Source of the DNA: Roseiarcus sp963741845
GTDB lineage: Bacteria; Pseudomonadota; Alphaproteobacteria; Rhizobiales; Beijerinckiaceae
Assembly (NCBI GenBank): GCA_963741845.1
Contig: CAVUJV010000023.1
Coordinates: forward strand, 62,001 to 126,000
Length of the DNA: 64,000 nt
Reading direction: 5' to 3'
In this document: positions 1 through 8,379 of the stretch, in pieces
Position numbering within the stretch: the first letter of the stretch is position 1
How the letters are laid out: each line of letters starts with the position of its first letter
The notes under the pieces: generated by a model
Told to the model about the DNA's origin: nothing
The model's database searches: none
The model's input: the letters and a program-made list of their open reading frames with translations, nothing else
Made by a program: the position numbers and the translations under genes

Positions 1-92
1 TTGCTCAGGATGAGCCCGAGCACCACGATTGGCGTCAGAAAAAGAACCCCGCCGAGAATTGTGACGCCGATGAACCGGGACAATGTTTTCAT
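1..92 (-). CDS. Partial N-terminus of a DUF502-like membrane protein
   Basis: Only about 30 codons are present and the gene runs off the left edge. The start codon at 92-90 has a GGAG ribosome-binding site at 102-99. The visible residues (MKTLSRFIGV, then a hydrophobic stretch with GGVLFLTPIVV) form one membrane segment and resemble the start of DUF502-family inner-membrane proteins of unknown role. The family call rests on a short stretch and is tentative. It lies downstream of the livF gene on the same strand, with about 140 bp between. Confidence 0.45.
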   Translation of the reverse strand, partial: MKTLSRFIGVTILGGVLFLTPIVVLGLILS

Positions 93-234
93 GAGCATCT
101 CCGGGCCCGCTCATTCCGGGGTCGCCACGATGATGATCCCATTGGCGGCGTCGCGCGCCTTTGCAGCATAGACGATCATTGGCATGGGGTCGCGTCGCGC
201 CAGGAGCCGACGAAAACCCCCTGACAATGCGCGG

Positions 235-957
235 CTAGCCGTCGAGGCTCCACTTCTCGGCGCTCGCGCCGGCGAGCTCGCGCATCCGCTGCTCGTCTTG
301 CGCGAACTCGCGGGCGTCCCCTTCGTAGACGATCCTGCCATCGTCGATGACATAGGCGCGGTCGGCGATCTCGACCGCCGCGCGCACGTTCTGTTCGACC
401 AGCAGGACCGCCGCGCCCTCGCGCCGCGCGGAGACGACGATCTCGAAGACCTCGCGCACGATGAGCGGCGCCAGGCCCTGCGAGGGCTCGTCCAGGATGA
501 GGACTTTCGGATTGAGGAGCAGCGCGCGCGCGATCGACAGCATCTCCTGCTCGCCGCCCGAGAGCTGGGCGCCCTTGTTGGCTTTGCGTTCGGCCAGACG
601 CGGAAAGGCCTCGTAGATCCGCGACACGGTCCAAAGTCCTGGCTGATCGACCGGAACAAGAAGATTTTCCTCGACCGTCAGGTTGCCGAAGATGCGCCGC
701 CCTTCCGGAACATAGCCGACGCCCATCTGGGCGATGCGATAGGGGGGAAATCCGGTCGTCTCTTCGCCGAAGAACTCGACCTTTCCCTCGCGGGGCGGCG
801 TGAGGCCGACGAGGCTTCTCAGGGTGGTCGTCTTGCCGGCGCCGTTGCGGCCCAGGAGCGCGACAATCTCGCCCATTCGCACTTCGAGACTGACGCCGCG
901 CAGAATGTGGCTCTTGCCGTAGTAGGTGTGAATGTCGTCAGCGCGCGCCGCGATCAT
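235..957 (-). CDS. livF: Branched-chain amino acid-type ABC transporter ATP-binding protein LivF
   Basis: Cytoplasmic ATPase of a LivFGMH-type importer, 240 aa. Walker A is GRNGAGKTT (near residue 36), the signature motif is LSGGEQ and Walker B is VLILDEPSQGL. The GYVPEGRRIFGNLTVEENL stretch is typical of LivF. The ATG overlaps the livG stop (ATGA at 957-954), so the two are translationally coupled. It is the last gene of a five-gene minus-strand operon. The family is clear; the substrate could be an amino acid, amide or another small polar organic compound. Confidence 0.93.
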   Translation of the reverse strand: MIAARADDIHTYYGKSHILRGVSLEVRMGEIVALLGRNGAGKTTTLRSLVGLTPPREGKVEFFGEETTGFPPYRIAQMGVGYVPEGRRIFGNLTVEENLLVPVDQPGLWTVSRIYEAFPRLAERKANKGAQLSGGEQEMLSIARALLLNPKVLILDEPSQGLAPLIVREVFEIVVSARREGAAVLLVEQNVRAAVEIADRAYVIDDGRIVYEGDAREFAQDEQRMRELAGASAEKWSLDG

Positions 958-1706
958 TTCACCGCCTCCCCGAGATACGCGGCCTGAACCTGCTCGCTCT
1001 CGGCGATCTCGTTCGGCGCGCCTTCGGCAAGCACGCGCCCTTCCGCGAGCACCATGATGCGGTCGGCGAGATTGAAGACGACGCGCATGTCGTGCTCGAT
1101 CAGCATGATGGTCTGGCCCTGTTCCCGGTGCAGCCGCCAGATGAGCCGCGCGATGTTATAGGTCTCGCTGTCGCCCATGCCCGCCGTGGGCTCGTCCAGG
1201 AGGAGCAGACGCGGACGCAAGGCGAGCGACATCATGATTTCGACCGTTCGCTGATCGCCATGCGACAGCGCGCCGACCCGGCTGGACCTCTTGCCGGCGA
1301 GGTCGCCGAGCGACAGAAGCTCAGCCACGCGGTCCTCGATCTTTCGTCTCGCCGCGGGACCGAGCCAGGGCGAGAGGCGATGGCCAGTCGCGATTTCGAC
1401 CGCCACCTGCAAATTCTCGCCGACCGAAAGCTCGGGAAAAATCTCCGTGATCTGAAAGGTTCGCGCAATGCCCCGCCGCACCCTCTCGTCGGGAGGAAGG
1501 CTCGTTATGTCGTCGCCATCGAAGGAAATCGTTCCGGAGGTTGGTCGAAAAAGACCGCTGATCAGGTTGAAGAACGTCGTCTTGCCGGCGCCGTTGGGGC
1601 CGATGATCGCGCGAAACTCGCCGGGCTCGATGGTCAGCGAAACGTCCTCGATCGCCGCCAGACTCCCGAAACGTTTGGAAACCGAATTGACCTGAAGCAG
1701 ACTCAC
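954..1706 (-). CDS. livG: Branched-chain amino acid-type ABC transporter ATP-binding protein LivG
   Basis: Second ATPase of the importer, 250 aa. Walker A is GPNGAGKTTFFNLISG, followed by GIARTFQITEIFPELSVGENL, which is LivG-typical, then a degenerate signature LSHGDQ and Walker B LLLLDEPTAGM. I chose the GTG at 1706 because it gives a GTGA overlap with the livM stop and starts directly before the conserved LLQVNSVSKRFG; longer frames upstream lie inside livM. It pairs with LivF to drive transport. Confidence 0.92.
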   Translation of the reverse strand: MSLLQVNSVSKRFGSLAAIEDVSLTIEPGEFRAIIGPNGAGKTTFFNLISGLFRPTSGTISFDGDDITSLPPDERVRRGIARTFQITEIFPELSVGENLQVAVEIATGHRLSPWLGPAARRKIEDRVAELLSLGDLAGKRSSRVGALSHGDQRTVEIMMSLALRPRLLLLDEPTAGMGDSETYNIARLIWRLHREQGQTIMLIEHDMRVVFNLADRIMVLAEGRVLAEGAPNEIAESEQVQAAYLGEAVK

Positions 1707-2653
1707 GCCGACGCTCCCCGCCGCAGCAGCCCGAGCACTCCGCGGGGAAAGAAGCGTACGATAAGGATGAACATGAGCCCGATCACCGACATCCAGTTCT
1801 CGGTGTGGCTCGAAACGTAGTCCTGCACCGCGACGAAGATGGCGGCGCCGATCAGGGGGCCCCAGAAGGAGCGCATGCCCCCCAGCACCGACATGATCAC
1901 GAGATTCCCGGACAGATCGAAGCGCAGCGCGCGGGGATCGGTGAAGTTGTTGAGGAGCGCGAAGAGAGCGCCGGCTACGCTCACGAAGAGGCACGAGATC
2001 ACGAACGAAAGCCAGATATGGAATTCAATGGGAACGCCGAGAAAGCGGGCGCGACGCTCATTCTCGCGAATGGCGATGAACGAGCGCCCGAGGGGCGAAT
2101 TGAGCAGCGCCGCCATCAATGCGACGCAGATCACGAAGATCGCGAACACAAAATAGTAGTACGCAATGTCGTTCTTGAAGATGTCGAGCTTGAAGACTCC
2201 GACGTCGATCGGCAGCCGATGCCAGTCGGTCAGGCCGTCGTCGCCGCCCGTGATCGAATTCCAGCGGAAGGCAATGAAGTAAAAGACCTGTCCGAACGCG
2301 ATCGTCACCATCGCGAAATAGACGCCGCGGCGTTTGACGATCAAGGCGCCGATCAAAGCCGCGGCGACAACGCCGGCCAGAACCCCGAGCCCGATGGCCG
2401 GGATCGTCCCAAGGCCCAGGTACTTGATCCCCATTGCGGCGCCATAGGCGCCGATGCCGAAATAGGCCGCGTGGCCGAAGGACAGGACTCCCGTGAAGCC
2501 GAGCAAAATATTGAGGGCCATCGCGGCGAGCCCCATCACGAGGATGTGCGACGCAAGCCCGGTGTAGCCGCCCATAGCCCCGATCCAGAAGGGCATCGCA
2601 ACGAGCGCGCACCACACGAGGACATCGAGGCCGCGGTTGCGCACCGCGCTCAA
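1703..2653 (-). CDS. livM: Branched-chain amino acid-type ABC transporter permease LivM
   Basis: Inner-membrane permease of 316 aa with about nine hydrophobic segments. The motif LLGFTGVLSFGHAAYFGIGAYGA and the EAA-like loop IRENERRARFLGV are diagnostic for LivM. Its start is a TTG that overlaps the livH stop (TTGA at 2653-2650), consistent with tight coupling in the operon. It forms the membrane channel together with LivH. Confidence 0.92.
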   Translation of the reverse strand: MSAVRNRGLDVLVWCALVAMPFWIGAMGGYTGLASHILVMGLAAMALNILLGFTGVLSFGHAAYFGIGAYGAAMGIKYLGLGTIPAIGLGVLAGVVAAALIGALIVKRRGVYFAMVTIAFGQVFYFIAFRWNSITGGDDGLTDWHRLPIDVGVFKLDIFKNDIAYYYFVFAIFVICVALMAALLNSPLGRSFIAIRENERRARFLGVPIEFHIWLSFVISCLFVSVAGALFALLNNFTDPRALRFDLSGNLVIMSVLGGMRSFWGPLIGAAIFVAVQDYVSSHTENWMSVIGLMFILIVRFFPRGVLGLLRRGASA

Positions 2654-3519
2654 TGAAACCTCCCCTCTTCACCGAGGAGCCCACGCGGGCGGACGAGAAG
2701 CACGAGCCCCATCATGACGTAGATCACCGCTTCCGTAGCCGAGGGCAGGAAGACGGCCGCAAGGCCAGAGACGACGCCGATCATGAGGCCGCCGAGCAGG
2801 GTGCCGAACAGACTTCCAAGCCCGCCTACGATGATCGCCACGAAGCTCGGCATGATGAGGGAGGCGCCGATCGTCGGCGACAGGCCGAGCAGACCCGCGG
2901 CGAGCACTCCGGCGAGGCCCGCGAAGTAAATTCCGATGCCGAAATTGAGGCTGCGCAACCACCGGACGTTGACGCCCAGCGTCGAGACCGTATCGAGGTC
3001 GCGCGTCCCGGCGCGGATTCGCATGCCGAGCCGCGTGTAGTTCAAGACCACGAAGAGACCCGTAACGGCGACAGCGACGACGACGATCATGAAAACGCGA
3101 TAGCCGGTGACGAAGAAGAGCTGGCTCGACAGCGAGGTCATGAGCCATGAAGGGACCTGGAACGGCAGGCTCTGCGCTCCCCAGACATAGCGCGTCATGT
3201 CCTCGATGATGTACGCGAGCCCGAAGGTCAGCAGGAGGCTGTAGAGCGGGTCCTGTCCGTAAAGCGGCCGGATCAGCACGCGCTCGACTGCGAGGCCGAG
3301 CACGGCGGTGAGGATCGGCGCGATGACCAGCGCGCCCCAGAACCCCAGGTAGGGGATCAGCGTGTAAGCGAAATAGGCGCCGAGCGCGAGAAAGCCTCCG
3401 TGCGCGAAATTGATGACGCCGCTGAGGTTGAGGATCAGCGACAGGCCAAGCGCCATCAGCGCGTAAAACGCGCCCACGATCAGGCCGTTGAAGACGTTGA
3501 ACAGAACGACCTGAGTCAT
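2650..3519 (-). CDS. livH: Branched-chain amino acid-type ABC transporter permease LivH
   Basis: Inner-membrane permease of 289 aa. The start MTQVVLFNVFNGLIVGAFYA and the motif INFAHGGFLALGAY are characteristic of LivH. Later come the coupling-loop sequence GTRDLDTVSTLGVN and a C-terminal IVGGLGSLFGTLLGG. The ATG at 3519 was chosen because homology begins there; the longer open frame upstream overlaps the binding-protein gene. It lies 53 bp downstream of that gene. Confidence 0.92.
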   Translation of the reverse strand: MTQVVLFNVFNGLIVGAFYALMALGLSLILNLSGVINFAHGGFLALGAYFAYTLIPYLGFWGALVIAPILTAVLGLAVERVLIRPLYGQDPLYSLLLTFGLAYIIEDMTRYVWGAQSLPFQVPSWLMTSLSSQLFFVTGYRVFMIVVVAVAVTGLFVVLNYTRLGMRIRAGTRDLDTVSTLGVNVRWLRSLNFGIGIYFAGLAGVLAAGLLGLSPTIGASLIMPSFVAIIVGGLGSLFGTLLGGLMIGVVSGLAAVFLPSATEAVIYVMMGLVLLVRPRGLLGEEGRFH

Positions 3520-3572
3520 GGGGCTGGGTCCGCGGCTTTCTTTCGACCGATCGACGCGGTCCGTCTTTGCGC

Positions 3573-4832
3573 TCAGGCCGGCCAGGTCAATTTGCAGCCG
3601 CTCTCCTTGACCAACTCGGCGACATCGGCGCCGTTGACGACCTTGGTCACTTTGAAGAGATCGTCGGTAGCGCTGCCTTTGGCCTGCGCGTCGCCGACAA
3701 AAAGCGTGGCGAGCAGCTGGTTTTGTCCCGCGCGGTAGACCGCCGGATTCGGCGAGAGCGCGATTTCCGGCGGCAGCTGGAAGCCCTGCAGGGCTTTCGC
3801 CATGTCGACCGCCTTCAGAGACTTGGCTTTTTCCGCGGCGAGCGCGCAGGTCCACACCGATACATAGCCAAACCAGGTCCGCGCTGTCGGCACGCGACCC
3901 GTGCGCTTTTTCACCGCCGCGACGAATTCCGCGACATGCGGAACGCCGGGCTGGTTCCAGTACCATTCCATGACCCATGTGCCGATCCGCGCCTCGGGCG
4001 GCAGGCCTTCGAGCGGCTCCATCTCCTGCTGGGCGCCGGCGAGATGCACCTTCTTGTCGAGACCGAACTGAACCGCCTGCTTCAGGGCGTTCAGCATGTC
4101 GTCGCCCTGGACGAGGAAGACAATCACGTCCGGGCTGGTCGCCTGCGCCTTGATCAGATAGGGCGAGAAATCGACGCTGCCGAGCGGAACGAGATCGCCG
4201 CCGACCTTCTCGCCGCCGAGCGCGGCGATCGCCTTGATCATCCCGGCTTCCAGCGTATGCCCGAAAGCGTAGTCCGGCGTGATGTAATAATATTTTTTAC
4301 CATATTCCTTGACGAGCGCGCCGGCGACCGCGTTTGCCTCCATTTGCGTCGTGTTGCAGACGCGGAAGACGTTCCAGTGGCAGCTTGAACCGGTGATCGC
4401 GTCGGTATGCCCGCCCGGAACGATATGCAGAACGCCCTTTTCGTTGGAGACCTGGGCCATGGCCAGCGCCAGCGCCGAGTTCACGTTGCCCAGGAGGAAA
4501 TCGACCTTGTCGCTTTCGATCAGCTTGCGCGCTTTCTGAACGGCGATGCCGGCGTCGCCGCTCGTGGAATCCTCGACGAGGAGCGCCGCCTGCCGGCCGA
4601 GAATCCCGCCCTTTGCGTTGATCTCATCGAGAGCCATCTGGCAGCCGGCGAGTTCGTTCTTGCCGGGCGCCGCGTAAGTCCCGGTCACGGGATTGTCGAG
4701 ACCGATCTTGACCACGTCCGCCGCCCGCGCGCGCATCACGAACGGGCTCGCAACCTGGATGGCGCCGAGCGCAAGCCCAGACTTTACGAGCGTGCGACGA
4801 CTAACAAGAAGCGATGATTTGATCCTGGGCAA
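3573..4832 (-). CDS. Tat-exported periplasmic substrate-binding protein (Peripla_BP_6 type)
   Basis: First gene of the importer operon, 419 aa. I chose the TTG at 4832, which has GGGAGG five bases upstream; a longer frame to 4892 lacks this. The N-terminus carries a twin-arginine signal (SRRTLVKSG near residue 10) and a hydrophobic segment ending in ARA, so export is probably by Tat. The mature domain VKIGLDNPVTGTYAAPGKNELAG is a LivJ-like type I periplasmic fold. The ligand is unknown. LivJ-type family membership is clear, and the adjacent permeases and ATPases support import. Confidence 0.9.
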   Translation of the reverse strand: MPRIKSSLLVSRRTLVKSGLALGAIQVASPFVMRARAADVVKIGLDNPVTGTYAAPGKNELAGCQMALDEINAKGGILGRQAALLVEDSTSGDAGIAVQKARKLIESDKVDFLLGNVNSALALAMAQVSNEKGVLHIVPGGHTDAITGSSCHWNVFRVCNTTQMEANAVAGALVKEYGKKYYYITPDYAFGHTLEAGMIKAIAALGGEKVGGDLVPLGSVDFSPYLIKAQATSPDVIVFLVQGDDMLNALKQAVQFGLDKKVHLAGAQQEMEPLEGLPPEARIGTWVMEWYWNQPGVPHVAEFVAAVKKRTGRVPTARTWFGYVSVWTCALAAEKAKSLKAVDMAKALQGFQLPPEIALSPNPAVYRAGQNQLLATLFVGDAQAKGSATDDLFKVTKVVNGADVAELVKESGCKLTWPA

Positions 4833-4939
4833 GTCAGCCTCCCTTTGTGCAACAGCTCGCTGTCGGGCGTTAAGCCGGTCCCGATCCGCCATTGCCGCTT
4901 GTTTCGATCACTGTCGTTCAGGGACGGGCCGTTCGTCAA

Positions 4940-4958
4940 GCAATGAACAATTCATTGC
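4940..4958. promoter_or_regulatory. Perfect inverted repeat upstream of the first ABC operon
   Basis: The sequence is GCAATGAA-CAA-TTCATTGC: 8-bp perfect arms with a 3-bp spacer, about 107 bp upstream of the binding-protein start. The size and symmetry suit a dimeric regulator (GntR, TetR or MarR type). No regulator gene adjoins this operon, so the cognate protein is unknown. Confidence 0.5.
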
Positions 4959-5142
4959 AGGAGGGCGGCCGATCAGGCCGAGGGCAGGGTCCCGGGGCAG
5001 CGGTCCGCATGGCCTCGCCATGCCGGGAGCGGGCGCTGCGCCGGAGTCGGACCCCTTCGAATGCCTGCGTCCGCCGTGCATTTCGGCTCGCAGACCTGAG
5101 GCCGCGGCCCGCCGGCGAGCGCGTCTGGCGTGACCGGACGAA

Positions 5143-5604
5143 CTATTCGTCTGACGAAGTGAGGCTTCGCTCGATTTCCCAAACGGGAATCTTGGTGAGG
5201 TCCTTGTTGATCTCGAGAATGACTTTTCCGCGCACGCTCGGATGGAGCGCGCTTCGCAAGTCCGCGAGCGTTCGAGGCGGAGCGACGATCACGAGCGCCG
5301 GCGCATCGCGCTCGCGCACAAGCTGCTCCAAAGCCGCGGAGACTTTTTGCGCGAAGCGATGCTCCTCGATCTCATGCCAGTCCGTTGGCTCCATGGCGCT
5401 GCGCCGCGTCGTGTTGGCGCGTGCGAATCCACGGCCGGGCCTGTCCGTTCCCTGTTCATGGGAGGGTGGGTTCTCCTGATCGACGAAAACGCGTTCCGTG
5501 ACGAAATTCGCGAATTTCTCGTCGCCGTCATTGCGCAGAAACAAGGCTTTCCGGCCGTCGCCGACGAAGATGAACGCGTCATGAGGGATCATGGGTTTGG
5601 GCAC
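5143..5604 (-). CDS. Host attachment family protein (Host_attach / baeRF-like)
   Basis: A 153-aa protein. It opens with HDAFIFVGDGRKALFLRNDGD, where the family has a conserved 'variable/adhesion' start followed by a short linker, and closes with KDLTKIPVWEIERSL, the most conserved block of the host-attachment (PF10116) family. The GTG at 5604 is preferred because it has GGAG seven bases upstream; an internal ATG lies at 5592. The family was named after plant-attachment proteins of Agrobacterium and is related to release-factor-like folds. The cellular role is not settled. Confidence 0.8.
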   Translation of the reverse strand: MPKPMIPHDAFIFVGDGRKALFLRNDGDEKFANFVTERVFVDQENPPSHEQGTDRPGRGFARANTTRRSAMEPTDWHEIEEHRFAQKVSAALEQLVRERDAPALVIVAPPRTLADLRSALHPSVRGKVILEINKDLTKIPVWEIERSLTSSDE

Positions 5605-5726
5605 TTTTGGACTCCGCTGCGTTAAACGTCAGAGCCGCGAGCGAGCTTGCGCGCACGCTCCGAGATATGTTGCGGCCTAGCGTCGGCCATCTGGCCGCCT
5701 TCCGGCGCACTCAGCGCGCAATGCGC

Positions 5727-6296
5727 TCATCTCTTCAGCTTGTGCTTCGCCAACAGCCTGACCGTGCTGGCCTGAGGACCTTTCTCGCCCGCTTCCTCGG
5801 CATAGGTCACGTGCGCATTGACCGTGAGATGAGGGAATTCGCCGTTGAGCACGCTGTTGCGGTGAAAGTAGATCTCCCGGCCGTCGCTCGTCGCGATGAA
5901 GCCGAACTCCCCGAGAGGATCGAGCTCTTTGATCGTTCCAACCGCCGGACCCTCGTGCTGCTTGACCTGCCCCCGCAGCCGCCGCACCTTGTCCTGAAGC
6001 TGGCGGCGCGCGCGCTTGAATGTATCGTTGAGCGCGAAGGCGAGGTCGGCGTAACGCTCGTCGTCTTGCCGCGTATGCCCGACATTCACGTCGCGGCCGT
6101 CCGGCAAGGCAAGGTGAACGCTGATATCGAACAGGCCGCCCGTATGGTGATGATGGCTGGGCGCCCTGACGACGATGCGCCCCGCTGTCACGCGGCCGAA
6201 GCGGTCCTCAAGCTGCCGGACATGTTTGTCGATCTCAGCCCTGACGTCCGCGCTTGCAGCGACGCCCTGAATGTCGATCTGGAGCGGAGTTTCCAT
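5727..6296 (-). CDS. Ribosome hibernation factor domain fused to a cold-shock domain
   Basis: A 189-aa two-domain protein. Residues about 1-110 (METPLQIDIQGV, DKHVRQLEDRFGRV) are an HPF/RaiA (S30AE) domain that binds the small ribosomal subunit. Residues about 118-185 (GTIKELDPLGEFGFIATSDG, then EIYFHRNSVL) are a cold-shock RNA-binding domain with RNP-like motifs. A lysine/arginine-rich linker (RARRQLQDKVRRLRGQ) joins them. This architecture is known in proteobacteria and suggests a stress-time ribosome or RNA protector. It stands alone, 122 bp from its neighbour. Confidence 0.85.
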   Translation of the reverse strand: METPLQIDIQGVAASADVRAEIDKHVRQLEDRFGRVTAGRIVVRAPSHHHHTGGLFDISVHLALPDGRDVNVGHTRQDDERYADLAFALNDTFKRARRQLQDKVRRLRGQVKQHEGPAVGTIKELDPLGEFGFIATSDGREIYFHRNSVLNGEFPHLTVNAHVTYAEEAGEKGPQASTVRLLAKHKLKR

Positions 6297-6575
6297 GAGT
6301 TCGATTCCCTGGTCGGTTGCTCCTGAAGAGTTCCGTCACGGCGCACATGTCGACCTGGCTGCCGGACCGCAGCACAAGTGCGCCGGGTCGTGAGCGTGGA
6401 CGTCGGCGACGCTTTCGTAGGCGACAAGGGGACCGGCATCTTGCGCGCCTTTCGAGCGAGCGATCATAGTCGCCGGAATTTATTCGGATCAAGGATTAGC
6501 TGCGCCCAGCCGGGTCCCGCGACAACGACAAAGTGTCGCGGAGGGGCGAGGTCCACGAGCGCGTCTTTGCAGACC
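6297..6575. other. Intergenic region without recognisable gene
   Basis: About 280 bp between the HPF-type gene and the CapA-like gene. Open frames here are only extensions of frames overlapping the neighbours. I see no hairpin with a T-tract and no recognisable operator. Confidence 0.4.
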
Positions 6576-7745
6576 TCACCAGGTCAGCTCAAGCCGCCCG
6601 TCGGGCTTCAGCCGCACATGGGTTCCGAACTTCGCGCTTTCCCGATCCAGCGTCCGTTGCACCCATTCGGTTTCCTCACGCGTGGGGTCGGTCAGCTGAA
6701 ACCTCCGGATTCGAAGGGGAACGAGCTCCACGCCCGCAAGCGATCCGTCCGGCATGAGATCGACGAAGTACATCAGCGCCAGATCGCCGCGATAGTCCTC
6801 GTGGCCTCTGATGCCCTCATAATCGTTCAGGAAGTCGCCGCAGCCGTAAAGGATGAGCCGGCCGCGGTAGACTTCGATTCCTCTCGGGTGATGGGAGGAA
6901 TGGCCGTAAACGATGGAGACACCGGCGTTGTCGATGAGCGAATGCGCGAAAGCCCGCTGGTCTTCCGCGATGTCGTATCCCCAGTTGGATCCCCAGTGCA
7001 GGGAAACGACGGCAATATCGAATTGCTCCCGCGCTCTTCCCGATCTGATCCACGACGCGCTGCGCACTGCGACCAGAGAGATCGGACAGAAAACTGACGC
7101 CTGGAGTGGTTCGCGTTGCGGCCCAATCGCCGGGCACGCCGCTCGTTGCGCAGCCGAACGCGAGCACGGCCACGCGGCTTTTGCCGGGAATGTCCAGCAG
7201 GGCGGGCGCGCTCGCCTCGGCGAGAGTCCGGCCCGCCCCGACCGCCTTGATGCGCCTTTCCTCAGACTCGCCAATGTGTCGAGGAGTCCGGCTTGTCCCC
7301 AGTCGAGAACATGGTTGTTGGCGAGCACGCAGCAGTCGATCCTTGCGGCGTCGAGGCAATCGGCGTTCGCCGGGCTCATTCGATAGTTGATGCCTTTCGG
7401 AACAAAGTCGTCGCTATGCGTGATGGCGGTTTCGAGGTTGACGATTCGCGCGTCCGGTCGCGCGCGGTCGAATTGTTCGAGCGCCGCGCCCCAGATGTAG
7501 GAGGGACTGACGTTGCGCGGGATCGGGCCGCTGACAGCCTCGGCAAAGCCGATGTAGTCCATCGCCGATTGCGCGTAGCCTTCATGCAGGCGGGGATCGC
7601 AGGGGCTGTGCAATATCTGGTCGATGCCGCGCCCGGTCATGAGGTCGCCGCACAGGAACAGCCGGATCGCTCGCGTTTTCGTTCCGTCGGCCTCCATGAA
7701 TTCAAAGCAATACGCGCCGGGCATGAGGCCCGCAAACGGCCCCAT
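6576..7745 (-). CDS. CapA-family metallophosphatase-like protein, two compensating frameshifts
   Basis: About 389 aa, related to poly-gamma-glutamate synthesis protein CapA/PgsA and the calcineurin-like fold. Conserved blocks are LFLCGDLMTGRGIDQIL, NLETAITHSDD, CVLANNHVLDWG, SLHWGSNWG, GHSSHHPRGIEVYRG and LILYGCGDFLNDYEG. Between about 7250 and 7040 the family sequence (VGAGRTLAEASAPALLDIPG, then GCATSGVPGDWAA) lies in another frame: a base is missing near 7250 and one is extra near 7040, so the open frame survives with about 70 garbled residues. The start at 7745 is uncertain, since no good ribosome-binding site is visible. Confidence 0.75.
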   Translation of the reverse strand: MGPFAGLMPGAYCFEFMEADGTKTRAIRLFLCGDLMTGRGIDQILHSPCDPRLHEGYAQSAMDYIGFAEAVSGPIPRNVSPSYIWGAALEQFDRARPDARIVNLETAITHSDDFVPKGINYRMSPANADCLDAARIDCCVLANNHVLDWGQAGLLDTLASLRKGASRRSGRAGLSPRRARPPCWTFPAKAAWPCSRSAAQRAACPAIGPQREPLQASVFCPISLVAVRSASWIRSGRAREQFDIAVVSLHWGSNWGYDIAEDQRAFAHSLIDNAGVSIVYGHSSHHPRGIEVYRGRLILYGCGDFLNDYEGIRGHEDYRGDLALMYFVDLMPDGSLAGVELVPLRIRRFQLTDPTREETEWVQRTLDRESAKFGTHVRLKPDGRLELTW

Positions 7746-8379
7746 ATGCGAGGCGCCATTCCGTGTCGCCTCAACCCGAAATCGGATTGGCCGTTGGACG
7801 CTGCGGCGGCGGCGCCCCGCTTTCGCGGACCGGCGAGAGGATTTGGGGGCGTGCGTTTTCGTGGATGGCGCGGAACGCTCATGAAAACAAGAAGTCGAAG
7901 ACATTTGCTTCTGATTTTCTGACAGTGCGTGTATGATGCCTCATCGCCGTCGAACCGGAAGCCCGCCTTTTGCGTCGGATCATCAAAGCCGCTGCCTATG
8001 TCGCGATTGCCGGCGGCCACTTTCCAGCCACGTTACGGCCGCTTTGCGGCCATCGCTCGCGCCGGCGCCGGAAGGAAATGTCAGCGCAAGTCTCTGAAAA
8101 GTCCCGATTCGCGGAAGAAATTGGCGGGTTTTCCGACCGTTTTTCAGCTCAAAATCGGCTCGAACAGGCTTCTTTTCGAGCGTCAGACCCCAAAATGAGC
8201 CCGGAATCGCGCCGAATGCGCGAGAAAACGCAACGCCACTCTTCACGGTTTCGCCCCAATCTGGCGGGGGAAGCGGTCGTCGCCTGCGCGCGGACGAGCG
8301 CCCGCCCGACTATCGCAAGCGTCTCATTCCTCGATATCATGGTTCAACCGGACACCGTACCGACGGAACCTCATTCGCG
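7746..8379. other. Intergenic region, no supported gene
   Basis: About 630 bp between divergently oriented genes. The open frames present have arginine/serine-rich compositions typical of antisense reading of GC-rich DNA and match no family I know. It should hold the promoters of both flanking genes; no operator or terminator was recognisable. Confidence 0.4.

Noticed and set aside
111..185. 24-codon frame downstream of livF, on the minus strand just before the DUF502-like start
   Set aside because: No ribosome-binding site and no family; probably chance or a leader remnant.
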